From positions 4,030,001 through 4,094,000 of the forward strand of contig JAHWDD010000007.1 in NCBI GenBank assembly GCA_023897205.1: 64,000 nt of DNA, in the 5' to 3' direction. Source of the stretch: Exophiala sp. HKRS030. Taxonomy: Eukaryota; Ascomycota; Eurotiomycetes; Chaetothyriales; Herpotrichiellaceae. The stretch's first letter is position 1. Each line of letters starts with the position of its first letter. The position numbers and the translations under genes were made by a program. Positions 34,303 to 45,805 of this stretch are shown here, piece by piece. The notes beneath the pieces were generated by a model. That model made no database searches. It was not told the DNA's origin and saw nothing but the letters and a program-made list of their open reading frames with translations.

Positions 34303-35034
34303 CGTGTCGAATGATACTGTTAACCGGGAGATGTTACGTTTGCTCAGTCGATAGGCGATACGGAATGCAGCTAGTGATTTAAATCGCGTCTAGATGAGAG
34401 ACATTAATCTCATTAGTTACTCCTTCCTGGCGTCCAGTTGGACAATTCAATTGATTCTATTGCGTAGCATAGATGAGAAGTGTTCAGATAAGGCTGCAAC
34501 CTACAAGCAGGATGTCGCTTCAAACTTTATGCACTCGCGTGGGAGGCGCAGGTCTAGCTAGCGTGAGTCAGCCTTGTCAGGTTGCCAAACCCCTTCCCCC
34601 ATTCCGCATGATTGAGTAGTCTTGAAAATATCAAAATGATTGACGACTTGCTGCATGAAGCTACTGTCACGAACTTGCCACTGAACAGACCAGCACCTGA
34701 GTTGTGATGCAGAGGACCTAGGTATGGGCCTTGGTAGGAACTCGTGGGTCTAGACTCTGGGTCTTGCTTAACGCTATCGTCGGCACAATCTCCACACTAT
34801 CAAAAGCGGTTAGTGGCCTCGTATCGGACACAGGCGCCATTGCCGGTTCTAACAGCAGCATCCCGCTCGGTTGATATCAGGCTGCAGCATCTCTCGTATG
34901 TCGCTTTCGCGGGAATTTTAACTAAAGAGTCCCTCGTGGACGCAAGCAGGTTCTCAGCAAATGGTGCAGTAGCCTGCAATCAGGAATAATAGCACGATTT
35001 CAAGGAACATTAAAGGACCCGCATCGGATTCACC
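34303..35034. promoter_or_regulatory. Shared divergent promoter region
   Basis: 732 bases between the HeLo-pseudokinase gene (minus) and the kinase-ankyrin gene (plus). No coding frame is convincing. Shared regulation of the two signalling genes is possible but inferred only from arrangement. Confidence 0.4.
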
Positions 35035-38000
35035 ATGGCGTGGGCACCTCCATCGAGCTCTGTACTTACCCGCTCAGTCATCGACCCCCTGTCATCACGG
35101 ACCCAGGAGCTGTCTGAAGAGCAGCAGACTGCGACAGGAGACATCTCTGCTTTACCATTTATTCTCAATCAACTCCAAAGCACATGGAACAATTTCCTCC
35201 ATTTTGGTCCGGGGCCTTCAGCCGTCGGGGCGTCCCGTTGGGAGGTGGCACGACTTTCTCAGTGGAGAAACATAGCTTAAATGGAATACGTGGTTCTCTG
35301 ATGGTAGACCCATTCAGCAGCGCAAGTGATCGAACTCATCATGAAGTTGTTGCAGTCAAGAAAGTGCGTCAAATATCGACGAGTCCAGATTATGTTTTCC
35401 GAAGTATCGAGAGAGATTTGCTGGTCCTCCAACGCCTGCATGGTGCTAAGAACATTCTGGAACTGATAGGTGTTGGCTGGGAGCCATCCCCGATCCGCGG
35501 AGACTCGAGACTGTGGCCTGTAATGGTTACAGAGCTTGCCGACATGGGCAATCTAGAGTTGTTGCAGCGCAAAATGGGTTCTCTTCACTATCATACCAAG
35601 AGAAAGTTCTGTCTCGATGTAGCCAATGGACTGTCTGCTCTGCACCAGGCTCGGATGGCCCATGGAGACGTCAAGGCGGAAAATGTCCTTGTTTTCTCGG
35701 ATCCAGAAGAAGGATATATTGCGAAACTGTCGGACTTTGCATTCTCTGGCACAGTGGCACAATTGCAGGTTGGGATCAAGACCCCATCGTTTCTTGATAA
35801 CGACTATTTGTTTCGAGTTGTGGGTGCAACTGCTTTGTGGGCACCTCCAGAGTTTCGGAGCCCAGGAACTTTGAGCTCACTTGCAACTCGAGATGTCTAC
35901 AGCTGGGCCATGCTTGTGATCCGTGTCATGATGGATGGCAAATTTCCCCCAGAAGACCTCCGCTTGGAGGACGAAGGCGCGGTAGGTAATTCTTTTGAAG
36001 ATCCCTGCCTTCGCAGTCCACTGCCAACCTTTGGTGCTTCGTTGAAAGCTACTCTGGAACGGCGGCCACACAACAGTGATGTTCGCGCCCATCTACCAGA
36101 TCTCAGGAAAGATGCTAGGGAAAGATTAGATTCGAGCCACGTGCAAAATATATCACTGGAATCCGAAACGCCGCAGTCGTCTGTTGAAGGCCTAAACCTG
36201 TTGAAGGCCAAAGGGAAGGAGTCTCTAATAAGCTATTGCGTTAAGCTAATGAGAAGGTCTGGAGAGTCTGACGTTAGAGGGATCTCGCACGACTTGAAAG
36301 GGTTCTGGACGCCTGCCTTGACGTAGATCCAGGGAAAAGATCTCTTGACGTTGCAGTCAGAGCATGGAGGTAGGCACGATCTTTGCTGTCTTGCCTTTGA
36401 CGGTGACTTACACGTGCACAGCGAGCGACGAACCAACTCCCGTAGGTCATCACCATATGAAGGACCAGTGAACAACTACTATCCGGTAAGCTTTAACGAC
36501 GAGGCTTAAGGAGTGTGAATTAACAATCATCTTGACAGCTTGACTACCCGTTCTTTAGCCAATGGCCGTTGAGACTCCAATCTCAGTTCCTGGCAAGTTT
36601 CAAGGCAACATTAGAATCCGAGTCTCCCTATCCTGCCGAAAACGTCAAGTTCTGCCCAATCCGCTCCATGAGCATGATGTGTGCTCAAGCAGCATTGGAC
36701 AGAGAGGGGCTGGAAGATATACTCGCGTGCACAACACTGATCACCACACAGGCACAGAAAGGTGACCCATATTCTATGGCATTGGAAGAACCTTTAACAA
36801 AGGTGTTGTCAAAGGTGAGCTGAATCCTATGCTGGTCCGAAGTGTTGTGGGTGATGATGACGTTTCTCCATAGGTTTTCGGATACAACGCTCTCGAAAAG
36901 TCAAACGATCAAACCAGGATGACACTCGTCAGATTGATAACGGCCCTGCGTGCTGGATCTCGTGCAGCCCAACGTTCTTTTCTTGAGAGACCCGGAGCTT
37001 CCCAGCAAGCAATCGCGGATTTACTGAGAGATACTCTAGCCGCGCAGTATCACGGCACGCGTGGACCGACCCGTATCCTTTCTGCAATGCAGGGCACTCG
37101 AGAGGAAAGTGACCTCGCTCTAATCAGGAGCATGGCTGCATTGTCGAGAACCAGGGACGCTCTAGCTGCTTGGATCAACAAATCCACTTATCCTGGAGAG
37201 GACTTGCATGAGAGGATGTTGCACATTGCTTGCTCCCGAGGCTTCGATCAAGTTGTCTGTTACTTGGTAGAGAATGGGGGTGATGTAAACGCAGAGGACG
37301 ACTTGGGTGAAACTCCTCTTCTGCATGCATGTCGAGCGGGGCGTACTAGTGTTGTACGATATCTTCTGAGGCAAGGCGCAACGGTTAGACCTTGTGGACC
37401 GCGCAAAGAGACACCTCTCCATTGGCTTTGCTCTTTCCCCCCTGAGCATATGTCAGATATGATCGAACTTCTCTTGACTGCAGGAGCAGATATCAACGCC
37501 ATGGCGTTACACAGCGCCGCAACTGGCGACAGTATGGAGCGGCAGCAATTCTCCTTTGCTGCTGGAACACCACTCCACAGAGCGGTCAGCAGACAATCCT
37601 ACAGGGCGGTGGACTTACTGCTAGACTCTGGGGCCAATCCTCTGCAGCAGAGTCCCTTCGCACCGTTCTACAGCCCCTTAAGTTTGGCTTGCTCAATGAA
37701 CTTGTCGCTTGACTCAAGTGCCCCTCACATACCTGTGCCAAGTCTCTCTATCGAGCAAGTACAACCAGCTAGCAAGGGATCAGCGTTTGGTCTAGTTGGC
37801 AGTCGACGTTGTGTCGACATTGCCAGAGCTGCACATTACACCTCGTCTGATTTGGTCTCGGGAACCAGTATCCTTAAGCGACTACTAGAAGGATGCAACA
37901 TCAAGGACATGAATCGGCTGCACCTGAAGCCCTTTAATGGACGTCGGCTTCTTTCTATTGCATTGAACAATGATCCTCTTCTCAGAGTTTCTATTGACGT

Positions 38001-39805
38001 GGAGCATTGGAGGCTAGCGTGTCGACAGACAGTTCGTCTCCTGTGGCTTTTTGGTGAAGATCTTATTGATCGACAGGCTGGCTTCAGTTCGCTTCACTTG
38101 GCATGTGAGGCAGGAAATTTCGAGGTGGGGGATGAGATCATTCGACTGGTGCCTGCATCAATCAACGAGATAATGCCTGGGAGTTCAACCTTTCTCCAAA
38201 CTCCCCTTCATTATGCGGTCCGTGGTGGCCACGAAAGGGTCATCAAGCTCCTTCTAGATAAGGGAGCGGATCCAACCCAGCGTTTTATGACTGACTTGGT
38301 ATATACTGGAACCGCGCCGACCTCGGACATCTGGTTCATGTGGGAGTCGGATGAGTTCGATAGGTCGAAAATGATCGGTCGTCGGTCCACGCTGCTTCAC
38401 ACATGCGCTTCTGTGGGTTCTGCTCCTAACATAGTGAAAGACCTCATTGGTCGAGGCGTGAAAGTGAACTCATATGATTCAAATTGGCAATCACCACTAT
38501 TTCTGGCCATCCGCGCATGCAATTTCGAAGTTGCAGACGTTTTGCTCGAGCATGGTGCTCGACTAAATGAGCTCAGAGACGATCTGACAATATTCGGCCA
38601 GCTCGCAGAAGACGGCTTCTCCAGCCCCATTGCCTCGTTTGAGTACATCATCAACAAACTCAAGCCCCTTGATTCGGCCGCGTTTATGGCCAACTTCAAA
38701 CAGTCATTTACAGTGTTCCACAAGCTGATGGAATCCGAAGGTTCTCAACGAAATCAGGCGTGGGCTGAGGAGCTCATCCTCTTATTCCTGCGCAACATGC
38801 CCGACAAGCGAATCCTCGACGTGCAGGCCGACGGGACAGCCGAAACTGCATTGCACGTTGCAATCAGGAACAACAATCTGTTAGGCGTACGCCTCCTGCT
38901 CGATGCGGGAGCTGATCCTAACATACCTGATTGCCATGAAGGGACGCCGCTTGACCTCGCCAACAAGCTACGCCCACAGTTGCTGTCCGAGTTTCCCCAA
39001 GACATCATGGATGACCCAGCTGCAGTCGCCGAGTATGAGTTCCGCCGGTCTATGATTGCCAAGGCAATCTTAGCCAAGGGCGGGAAATGGCTCCGAGATC
39101 CATCCAAGATGTTCGCGTCACGCCTATTTGCGGGAATGAAGACCATCTCGCCTAGGATCGTAGAATCGCTGGGAGAAGAGAAATACTCCATGCCACGATG
39201 GGCTTCGGACGGCTGGTTCAAGCTACGCAGCGAGCTTGGTGTGGACCTCAAGACGGTGAACGCCAAGGCCACCTACTATGAGGGTGCGATTCGCGAGATC
39301 GTGGAAGATATTGTCGCTGACCTCAAGCCTCTATTCTCGGATCGCCTGCCAGAGTTCATGCGGAACCCTCAGGACGCGGTTGTCCAAGTACTGAGAAAGC
39401 ATTTGTCCGAAACACCTGAGATATTCCATCGCAGATTGCGCATCTTTCGATTTGAGTCACAGATGGCATGGGAACTCTCAGGTTTCTCGGGATTCTCCGT
39501 CTCATTCGACTCTGCGGACATGAGTGTCGCGATAGAGGTTCCGCTCGAAGAAGACGGGAGTGGAGAGGTCGGAATACCTAACTTGCTGAAACGCGGTGGC
39601 CTTTCTTACGAGCAGGGTACCAAAGGCACGAGGATGATTGTGTTCCCTCGAGGTGCTGGTGGCGGCGTCTCTTATACGACGGCGCTAGAAGATGGGGAAG
39701 ACTCGATGGAGCAGATATTTGCTTGTGAGTAGTTCTCTTTAAAACGGGTTTGAAGCCTACTGATTTGGGTGTACAGTGATGAAAAAGATGTCAGCGACTG
39801 ATTGA
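35035..39805 (+). CDS. Protein kinase-ankyrin repeat fusion protein
   Basis: About 1518 residues. Exons: 35035-36369, 36422-36485, 36539-36814, 36874-39724, 39777-39805; the start ATG sits in a strong CACCATGG context. The kinase domain covers roughly residues 65-400, with Gly loop PLGGGTTFSV, VAVKK lysine, catalytic HGDVKAENVL, LSDFAFSG (DFA where DFG is usual) and ALWAPPEF. After a linker comes a series of ankyrin repeats, roughly residues 665-1240 (for example DDLGETPLLHACRAGRTSVV and TALHVAIRNNNLLGVRLLLD). The tail (~250 residues) is not recognised. Two one-base losses interrupt the frame: in the G-rich stretch 35211-35230 and at GGG 36300-36302, just before LDACLDVDPGKR. With both restored the sum is exact. 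The last tiny exon is chosen on splice signals; a stop at 39730-39732 is the alternative. Role likely in signalling or incompatibility. Confidence 0.83.
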
Positions 39806-40485
39806 GGCTCAAGCGTCTGAATCCAACACGGAGTGTGAACACACTGGGCGAGCCTGAGTGGACCAACACACTGTGACACTGTGGACGTCGAAAATCCGAC
39901 GCTGACTGATGTATTTGATGTCGGTCAAAGACGAAGTTCGCCCTCAGGCAAGCATGCACGGCGCAGATGAAAGACTTAAAACGCGCTTGGTATCAAAAAA
40001 TCTGGTGAACTGGGCAAGGCCCAAGAGTTGGACGCGCCTGCCGAGAACCGATATTTAAATCTTGTCGCTTCTGTGGCCCAACAATGTGAAGTAGATGTGA
40101 AGTAGATGTGACCCACGAATCGAGGCTACCGAGCATCAACTTGGCGGCATAATATTTCAGGGGCCTGCTTGGCAGATAGATGCAGAAAACTCGTGGCTCT
40201 TGATTGAATTTATCATTGCAGAAGTATCTATAGTGCGTCGTCGCTGTTTGGCGCCTGTCTATGTGTTCGTACCCTCATAACATACCACCACTTGAAGTGC
40301 CTTGGGTGACGGTGACTGAATTCAAATCGGCCTATCTGTGTATCCAAACTGAAAAATCGTTGCAGATGTCCCACCTGCTTTCGTAACTTCATACGAATAT
40401 GGGATATTTGATTCTCCCTATCCATTTATCTGCATTTCCCCAGACCAAATTTGAACAATATCGTGACATCCTCGAAAGAAATCCT
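39806..40485. other. Convergent 3' intergenic region
   Basis: 680 bases between the ends of the kinase-ankyrin gene and the CSC1-type gene. No gene is seen. A short tandem duplication of TGAAGTAGATG lies near 40086-40108. Confidence 0.5.
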
Positions 40486-43399
40486 TCATTTTCTCCCTCT
40501 GAAATAATCGTAGCCACCCGAGTGGGATTCGTCGGGTGTGTTGGTTCCACTTGTATCTCTATAGGCAGATCCCGGCGTTCGCCAACGGTCAGTTGACATG
40601 AATTCACCGTTCGGCGTATGAATATCGCCGGCTCCACCAAGAAGGTTCTCCTGGTCGCCATAAGGGTCGTTGGCATCAGACTGCTGATGCTGAGACAGTC
40701 TGAATTGAGCGGGCACGCGGGATTGATTGAACTCTTTTCTATGGATGATGGGTCGTGGGTGTTGAAGGTTGGCACTGGGACTAGGATCCCTCGACGATGC
40801 TGCCGTGCTCGGGCTACCGAACTCTTCTTTGCCTTGGCCGGCTATGAAGGGAACGGGCGTCGTGCTCCTTGAGTCCGAAAAGATCTCGCCACCTTCTTCG
40901 CGGAAGTCAGTGCGGCCACGGTAGTACGAGAAGTCTTGCTGCGCTTCGGGCACGATTTCGAATGGCAGGTCTTGATTTGGTGCACCTGTCTGAGCCATGG
41001 GCTGCATTGCAATGTCGGAGAAGGCCATGGAAGGACCGCCGGTAGAGTCAAGACGACCACGATAGATTTCGGCAAGGACGTGCTTCGCTTTGGCGTGGAC
41101 CATTGGTGTGATCAATGGCTTGTACAAGGCGGGATGACCAAACTTGGACGAGATCTTCTCAGCTTTGTGGTGCTTGCCATCCGAGAGACGCTCTGTATCA
41201 ACCATGCCAGTACGAGAATGGTACTTGATGTCCATGTCGAAAGTTTTGATGCAATACCATTTGAAGGCGAGCATGATGAATAATAGTGGGGCGATGGCGG
41301 CGACTAGAGTCCACTCGCCTCTAGCTTTGACCACGACACCGATGACGATGTTTGAGAGGATAACGGCGAATATGACTCGGTTGAATAACGTCTTCCAATA
41401 TTGCCCGCCTGATTCCGTTTTTGTAATAAAGACATACATTAGAAGGTACTTTTTCATGAAAGCATCCATGGTAAAATACAAAGCCGTCACGACCAGCACG
41501 AGGGGTTGAAGAGTAGAATAACACAGAGCGACTGTGCTATAGAAGAGGAAATAATTGTAATAACTGGCATAGTCGAACGATGGAGGAGCGGTCCACTCAA
41601 TGTTTTGTCGAGGAGTTGGAGCCATGAAAGTCCGGGCAAACCAAACATAAGTGAGTTGCCATAGTTGAGCCAGGTCAATGGCTGCGCCGAGGTTGCGTTG
41701 AAGAAGCCAGGTGACCCAGAATGGGGAAATCTGGCATAGCGCTGTTGTGATGACCAAGAAGAAGTTGCCCTTTCGCAAGGATGTCCAGGTATCGTTGCCT
41801 TCCTTGTTGAACTGGATAACAATGGTCACGTACTGCCAGACTGCCGAGAAGATGCTGAACACAATGAGATTGTTGAGAGTGAAGAAACTGTACAGGTTGC
41901 GAAGGACGTGGCGCTCACGAGCGGTCTTTGTCACATCACCAGCGCGAACTTGGAGTCGTCGGAAAATGATTGGCAGGACCAAGTAGACCAGAGAAGTCAA
42001 CGCGGGTGCGGCGATACCCTGCACCACGGACCACCAAGTTGGATGTGCTTCTAGTTGTCGTTGAAAGACGCGCCAAACAAGACCAAGATTGGAGAGGTTG
42101 GACAAGAAGACGGCAATACCTGCGTTGATGGGTGTCCAGATGATGGTCAGTGCGATGATCCAGAGGGCATTCATGAAGCGTTTGCTCTTCCGAGTTGATC
42201 TAGAAAGCGTCAAATTGTCCCAGATCAGATCATTCGGTCGAGGTGCCAAGCGGACCTTTGCATGACTGGGACGTTTTGAACGACATGCAAAGGCGACTCG
42301 ATGGGCGTCGGAGATCTTATCCCAGCTGGCAAAACCGTACGGCATGGGGTCACGATTATCGACCCTTTCACGAATGTCATTGATCTCGTTCTCCAACGTT
42401 CTGATACGCTCGGTGAGGTAGTCAATCGCGTCAACTTTGCCACCCTGCTTTGGACCCTTGTACTTGTGTGAAGGCTTGATCAGGGGCCGATTGGGGGGAG
42501 CCTATCGGGATTTTTCATATACTTGGCGAGGATTGATTCGAGCTGGCGAACGGTTTCCTCGTGTTCTTCGATAAGATCCGGTAGAACTTTGACGTTTCGA
42601 CCTACAGTGGTCTTGGAGGTGGTGCCGGTGGGATTGAGCTCGTCGAGGATTCGTGCAATCCCTTCATTTGTGCGGTCTTTTTTGGGGACATCTCGTACCA
42701 ACAGAGTTCGAGCATGGAGGCTCCTTTGATAGTCGGGACTTTCGAAGTAATTCCTCCTCAGACGCAGTACCTTGCGGTAGTTGTACCACAGAAAGTACAT
42801 GACGACGAGGTCAATGAGCCATGCGACCACGACCTGAGCCCAAAGACCTCGACCCCAAATGTACAAAGGTGTCATGACGGTAAATGCCGAAACTGAACCA
42901 ATGCGGCTGCTCATGGTGACATTGACTGGGATCATAACGAGGATACCAATCAAAGCCAGGACAAGAAACATGTTTCTTAACATGCGTGTAAATCTGAGGA
43001 ACAAGACTGCATCCATGCCAATTCTCTCGACGAGGAAATCCTCCGAGGCCTGGTTAACAGGTTTGATCCAACTGAAGAGGCCTTTGCCCAAAGGGGGAGG
43101 AGCGTGCTGTTTGTCTGCATTTTTCAATCGGGGAGCATAAACGAGGGCATGTCGCGGACGGATGAGGCAGAAAAGGAGAGCGAGACCAGCGCTGACTCCC
43201 AAGGAGGTTGCGAGAGAGGCCCAAAAGGCATTGACTTGGAGCTGCCGGTTTGTGAGACATGGAAAAATGGGAGAAGGAGGAGATGGAGACTTACGGAAGC
43301 TTGAAAGGGATTTGAGATGAGTTGCAGGACCTGCTCGCCGGGCGAAAGAGTGGTGTCTGTAGCGGCAGTGGTTTGTCTGGCTGCGATGGTTGCAGCCAT
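40486..43399 (-). CDS. CSC1/OSCA-type osmosensitive cation channel (DUF221 family)
   Basis: 953 residues on the minus strand. Exons 43399-43295 and 43241-40486; the intron (GTAAGT donor, CGGCAG acceptor) lies just after the N-terminal tail, giving FQAS joined to LQVNAFWASLATSLGVSAG. Family order is clear: three N-terminal helices, a cytosolic PHM7-type loop (HARTLLVRDVPKKDR), and the RSN1/7TM core (NLSNLGLVWRVFQ, LRNLYSFFTLNNLIVFSIFS, FWVTWLLQRNLGAAIDL). The C-terminal extension is long and Ser/Pro-rich, with several possible phosphorylation sites. These proteins form stretch- or osmolarity-gated Ca2+-permeable channels in the plasma membrane. One base is missing at a run of six (G 42493-42498 on the plus strand); restoring it joins LPPNRPLIKPSHKYKG and gives an exact codon sum. 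Confidence 0.9.
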
Positions 43400-45256
43400 G
43401 ATGTTATATGTTTTAAAAAAATGTGTGAATGTACACTTGCAGGAGTTATACAAGATTGTTCATACTCCTGGAGCCGTAGCGCTATAGAACGGTAGAGCGA
43501 GGGTGAGGTGAGGTAACGTGTAAGTGTAAGGTTGTTGTGATGATCTTGAATGGAAGAGACGTGAAAGGGACAAAGAATGGACAAGAATGGAATCAAGCGA
43601 GTGATGGAAGGGAAGAGGAGGAATGTAATGTAGCAGAACAGTGTAGAACCTAAGTCGCAAGTATGGTGGTCGAGGACGAAAAACGAGAGACAAGTGACAA
43701 TAGACAAGAGCAGAGTAATGAGACTGGAGAAAAAGAAGCGAAGGTTTCGAAACAGGCTTGAGATGTTTCTAATTCGACGGACGCATGCGATAGAAAAAGA
43801 GGGACCGCGTAATGGGTCAAGAAATTGTCTCACGAAAGCATGGGGTAGCGCAAGGCATATCCATTTCCATGCATATCTTGTAAAGTTCTCTCCGACTTTC
43901 GTTGACTCGTGCTCGTCTGTGTTTTTCTCTCCGATTAGAGTATCCGTAGAATTTGGACGAGGATGACGCACTGCGGCACTGGTGCTCGCATGGTGCCAAT
44001 GCGATGCGATGCAATGCAAAGCGAAGCCCACCTTCCGAATAACTAAGCGAGTTGCTAGTTGGGCACGTTGTACGTTGTACGGAGGATCTACTTACTAGGT
44101 GACTAGGTACCCCAAGTCAGCACCTAAGTAGACACCCAAGTAGGTACCTAAGTAGGTAGTCAAGTCCCCTGTGTGCATTGTAACAATAAAAAAACGATGA
44201 CATCCCAATCGAAAAAAAACCCAGAAAAAGGTTGATTCTGGGTGGGCCAAAGACGATGAACCTCTGCAAGCCACCCGCGCCACTGTCGTATAACCCCAAG
44301 CTTGTTTATATGAGGCGCTTCTGGGCATCGCGGTACGAGCCCAAGGAGCCTTTCAACAGCCCGAGGCGCCTAGAGGCAATGAGGAAATGATTTTTTCTAG
44401 GTGGTTCTGGCGGCGCATGGGCCTTTAGCACGCCCTTAACCCCAAGTTTCTAGTTGGGTGTGGGTGGCCACCTTGCCTATAACTACAACCAGTTAGTCAA
44501 CCCAAAAGAACCCTTGCCACCACTACTCGCTTCCCTGTTCTTTTCAAAGAATCGCGCCGAATCTCATGCAGGGCCGAAGAATCCCGTTGCTTGGCCGCTG
44601 CTCACAGGCCACATGCTGTCGTCTTGTCCCTGCCAATGCTGCCCATCATCGCCCATCTTCCGTCCCATCGGCCCTAGGCACCTGCTAACTGCATCTTACC
44701 TTACCCAACGATCAACAAGACGAAAGTTCGGGCGGAAAATCTTGCACATGGCGGGAACGTGCGTGATTGGACAAGTGTCAACTAAGAACAGCAATTCGCT
44801 CCATCTGTCTTGCCTTTGGGTGGTCCTCAGTCACTTCAGTGCACCTGTAGCACTGGCACCTCACAGTATTTGCCTCATTCAAAGCCTACCAAGCAGGTGC
44901 CTATGTAGGTAGGTACAGCACCTAGACGGCCAACATTCTTGTTAATCAGTGGGACCTGACTACCTGCCACCTGCCTGCTGAGTACCTAATAGACAGCATC
45001 TGTTCATCACATGCACTTGACATGTGTGCTTATCGCGCTCCTCTGGCTCCACGGCCACTTCAGCCCTGCGTAGTTACAAGTACTATTTCTTTAACCAACG
45101 ATTGTTTGCTAGCCCTTTAAGTAAATGATCTGCTCACATCCCTGCTCCATGAATTTATGTCCCAACGTCCTGCACACGACTCTGCTGCCTGCAACCGAGC
45201 TCTATCGTCGGCCTCGACGACTACAAGACCTTACTCCAGTGACCCGCCAGTGTCAG
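43400..45256. other. Long upstream region of CSC1-type gene
   Basis: About 1.86 kb without a supported gene; open frames here are composition-driven. It includes purine/pyrimidine-skewed DNA near 43450-43750 and a TAGGTACC-type repeat block at 44091-44165. It also covers the 3' side of the GrpB-type gene. Confidence 0.45.
44091..44165. repeat. Degenerate TAGGTACC / AAGTAGG repeat block
   Basis: Repeated units of the form CACCTAAGTAG, CACCCAAGTAGG and ACCTAAGTAGG occur back to back, with embedded palindromic GGTACC. Similar motifs recur at about 44900-44930, 46211-46310 and 46550-46585. Confidence 0.6.
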
Positions 45257-45805
45257 CTAATTGAGTATGGTGTTAATCTTCCTGATTTCATCTCGATCTT
45301 GCGCATTCATCCCCGCCTTCTCCAAGACCCATGCGATGATGTCGTTTTTGGCTTCGCAGTACTCATCGACATTCTTCCATTCACGGCGAGAAAGATCTAG
45401 CTTGACTTTCCCGTATGCGTCTCGGACACTCGCATCTCTTCTGCAAATGTCGCGCACCGCCAGATGGTTTCTGATCGATTGACAATCCTTGACCGATACA
45501 TACAGATTCCGTGTTGGTGGGACATCCGGTTTACGAAACGCATGTCGATCTGGAATCCCCATCAGACCCATATATGTGTATCCGCCTTTTGATGTCAGAG
45601 CCTCGATGATCGCATCGACATCTTCACGCTCGCATATGACCGACAAGTCGATGGTGGGCTTGGCCGCCAGACCAGGAACAGACGTCGACCCAACATGTTC
45701 GATTGTCGTGTATTTGACCCCAATCAATGCCTCTTCAAGTTCCGCTTTGAGAGCTTCATATTGCCTGGCCCAATCTGGGTTGTACTCCTCGACCACAACC
45801 AGCAT
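45257..45805 (-). CDS. GrpB/UPF0157 family protein
   Basis: Single exon, 182 residues. It matches the GrpB family of the nucleotidyltransferase superfamily from end to end: VVEEYNPDWARQYEALKAE at the start, the core IEHVGSTSVPGLAAKPTIDL (Gly-Ser followed by a conserved Asp), then RNLYVSVKDCQSIRNHLAVRD and KNDIIAWVLEKA near the end. Length is normal. The biochemical role in fungi is not established; related bacterial proteins have been linked to CoA or nucleotide metabolism only loosely. The gene has no intron. It is flanked on both sides by repeat-rich intergenic DNA. Confidence 0.9.
   Translation of the reverse strand: MLVVVEEYNPDWARQYEALKAELEEALIGVKYTTIEHVGSTSVPGLAAKPTIDLSVICEREDVDAIIEALTSKGGYTYMGLMGIPDRHAFRKPDVPPTRNLYVSVKDCQSIRNHLAVRDICRRDASVRDAYGKVKLDLSRREWKNVDEYCEAKNDIIAWVLEKAGMNAQDRDEIRKINTILN

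Noticed and set aside
43291..44031. 246-residue minus-strand frame overlapping the first CSC1 exon
   Set aside because: It is out of frame with the well-supported CSC1 start, and its Leu/Ser/His-rich content reflects pyrimidine-skewed promoter DNA.
44454..44912. 152-residue plus-strand frame in the intergenic region
   Set aside because: No homology pattern; Cys/Pro/Ser/Leu-rich composition typical of a chance frame.
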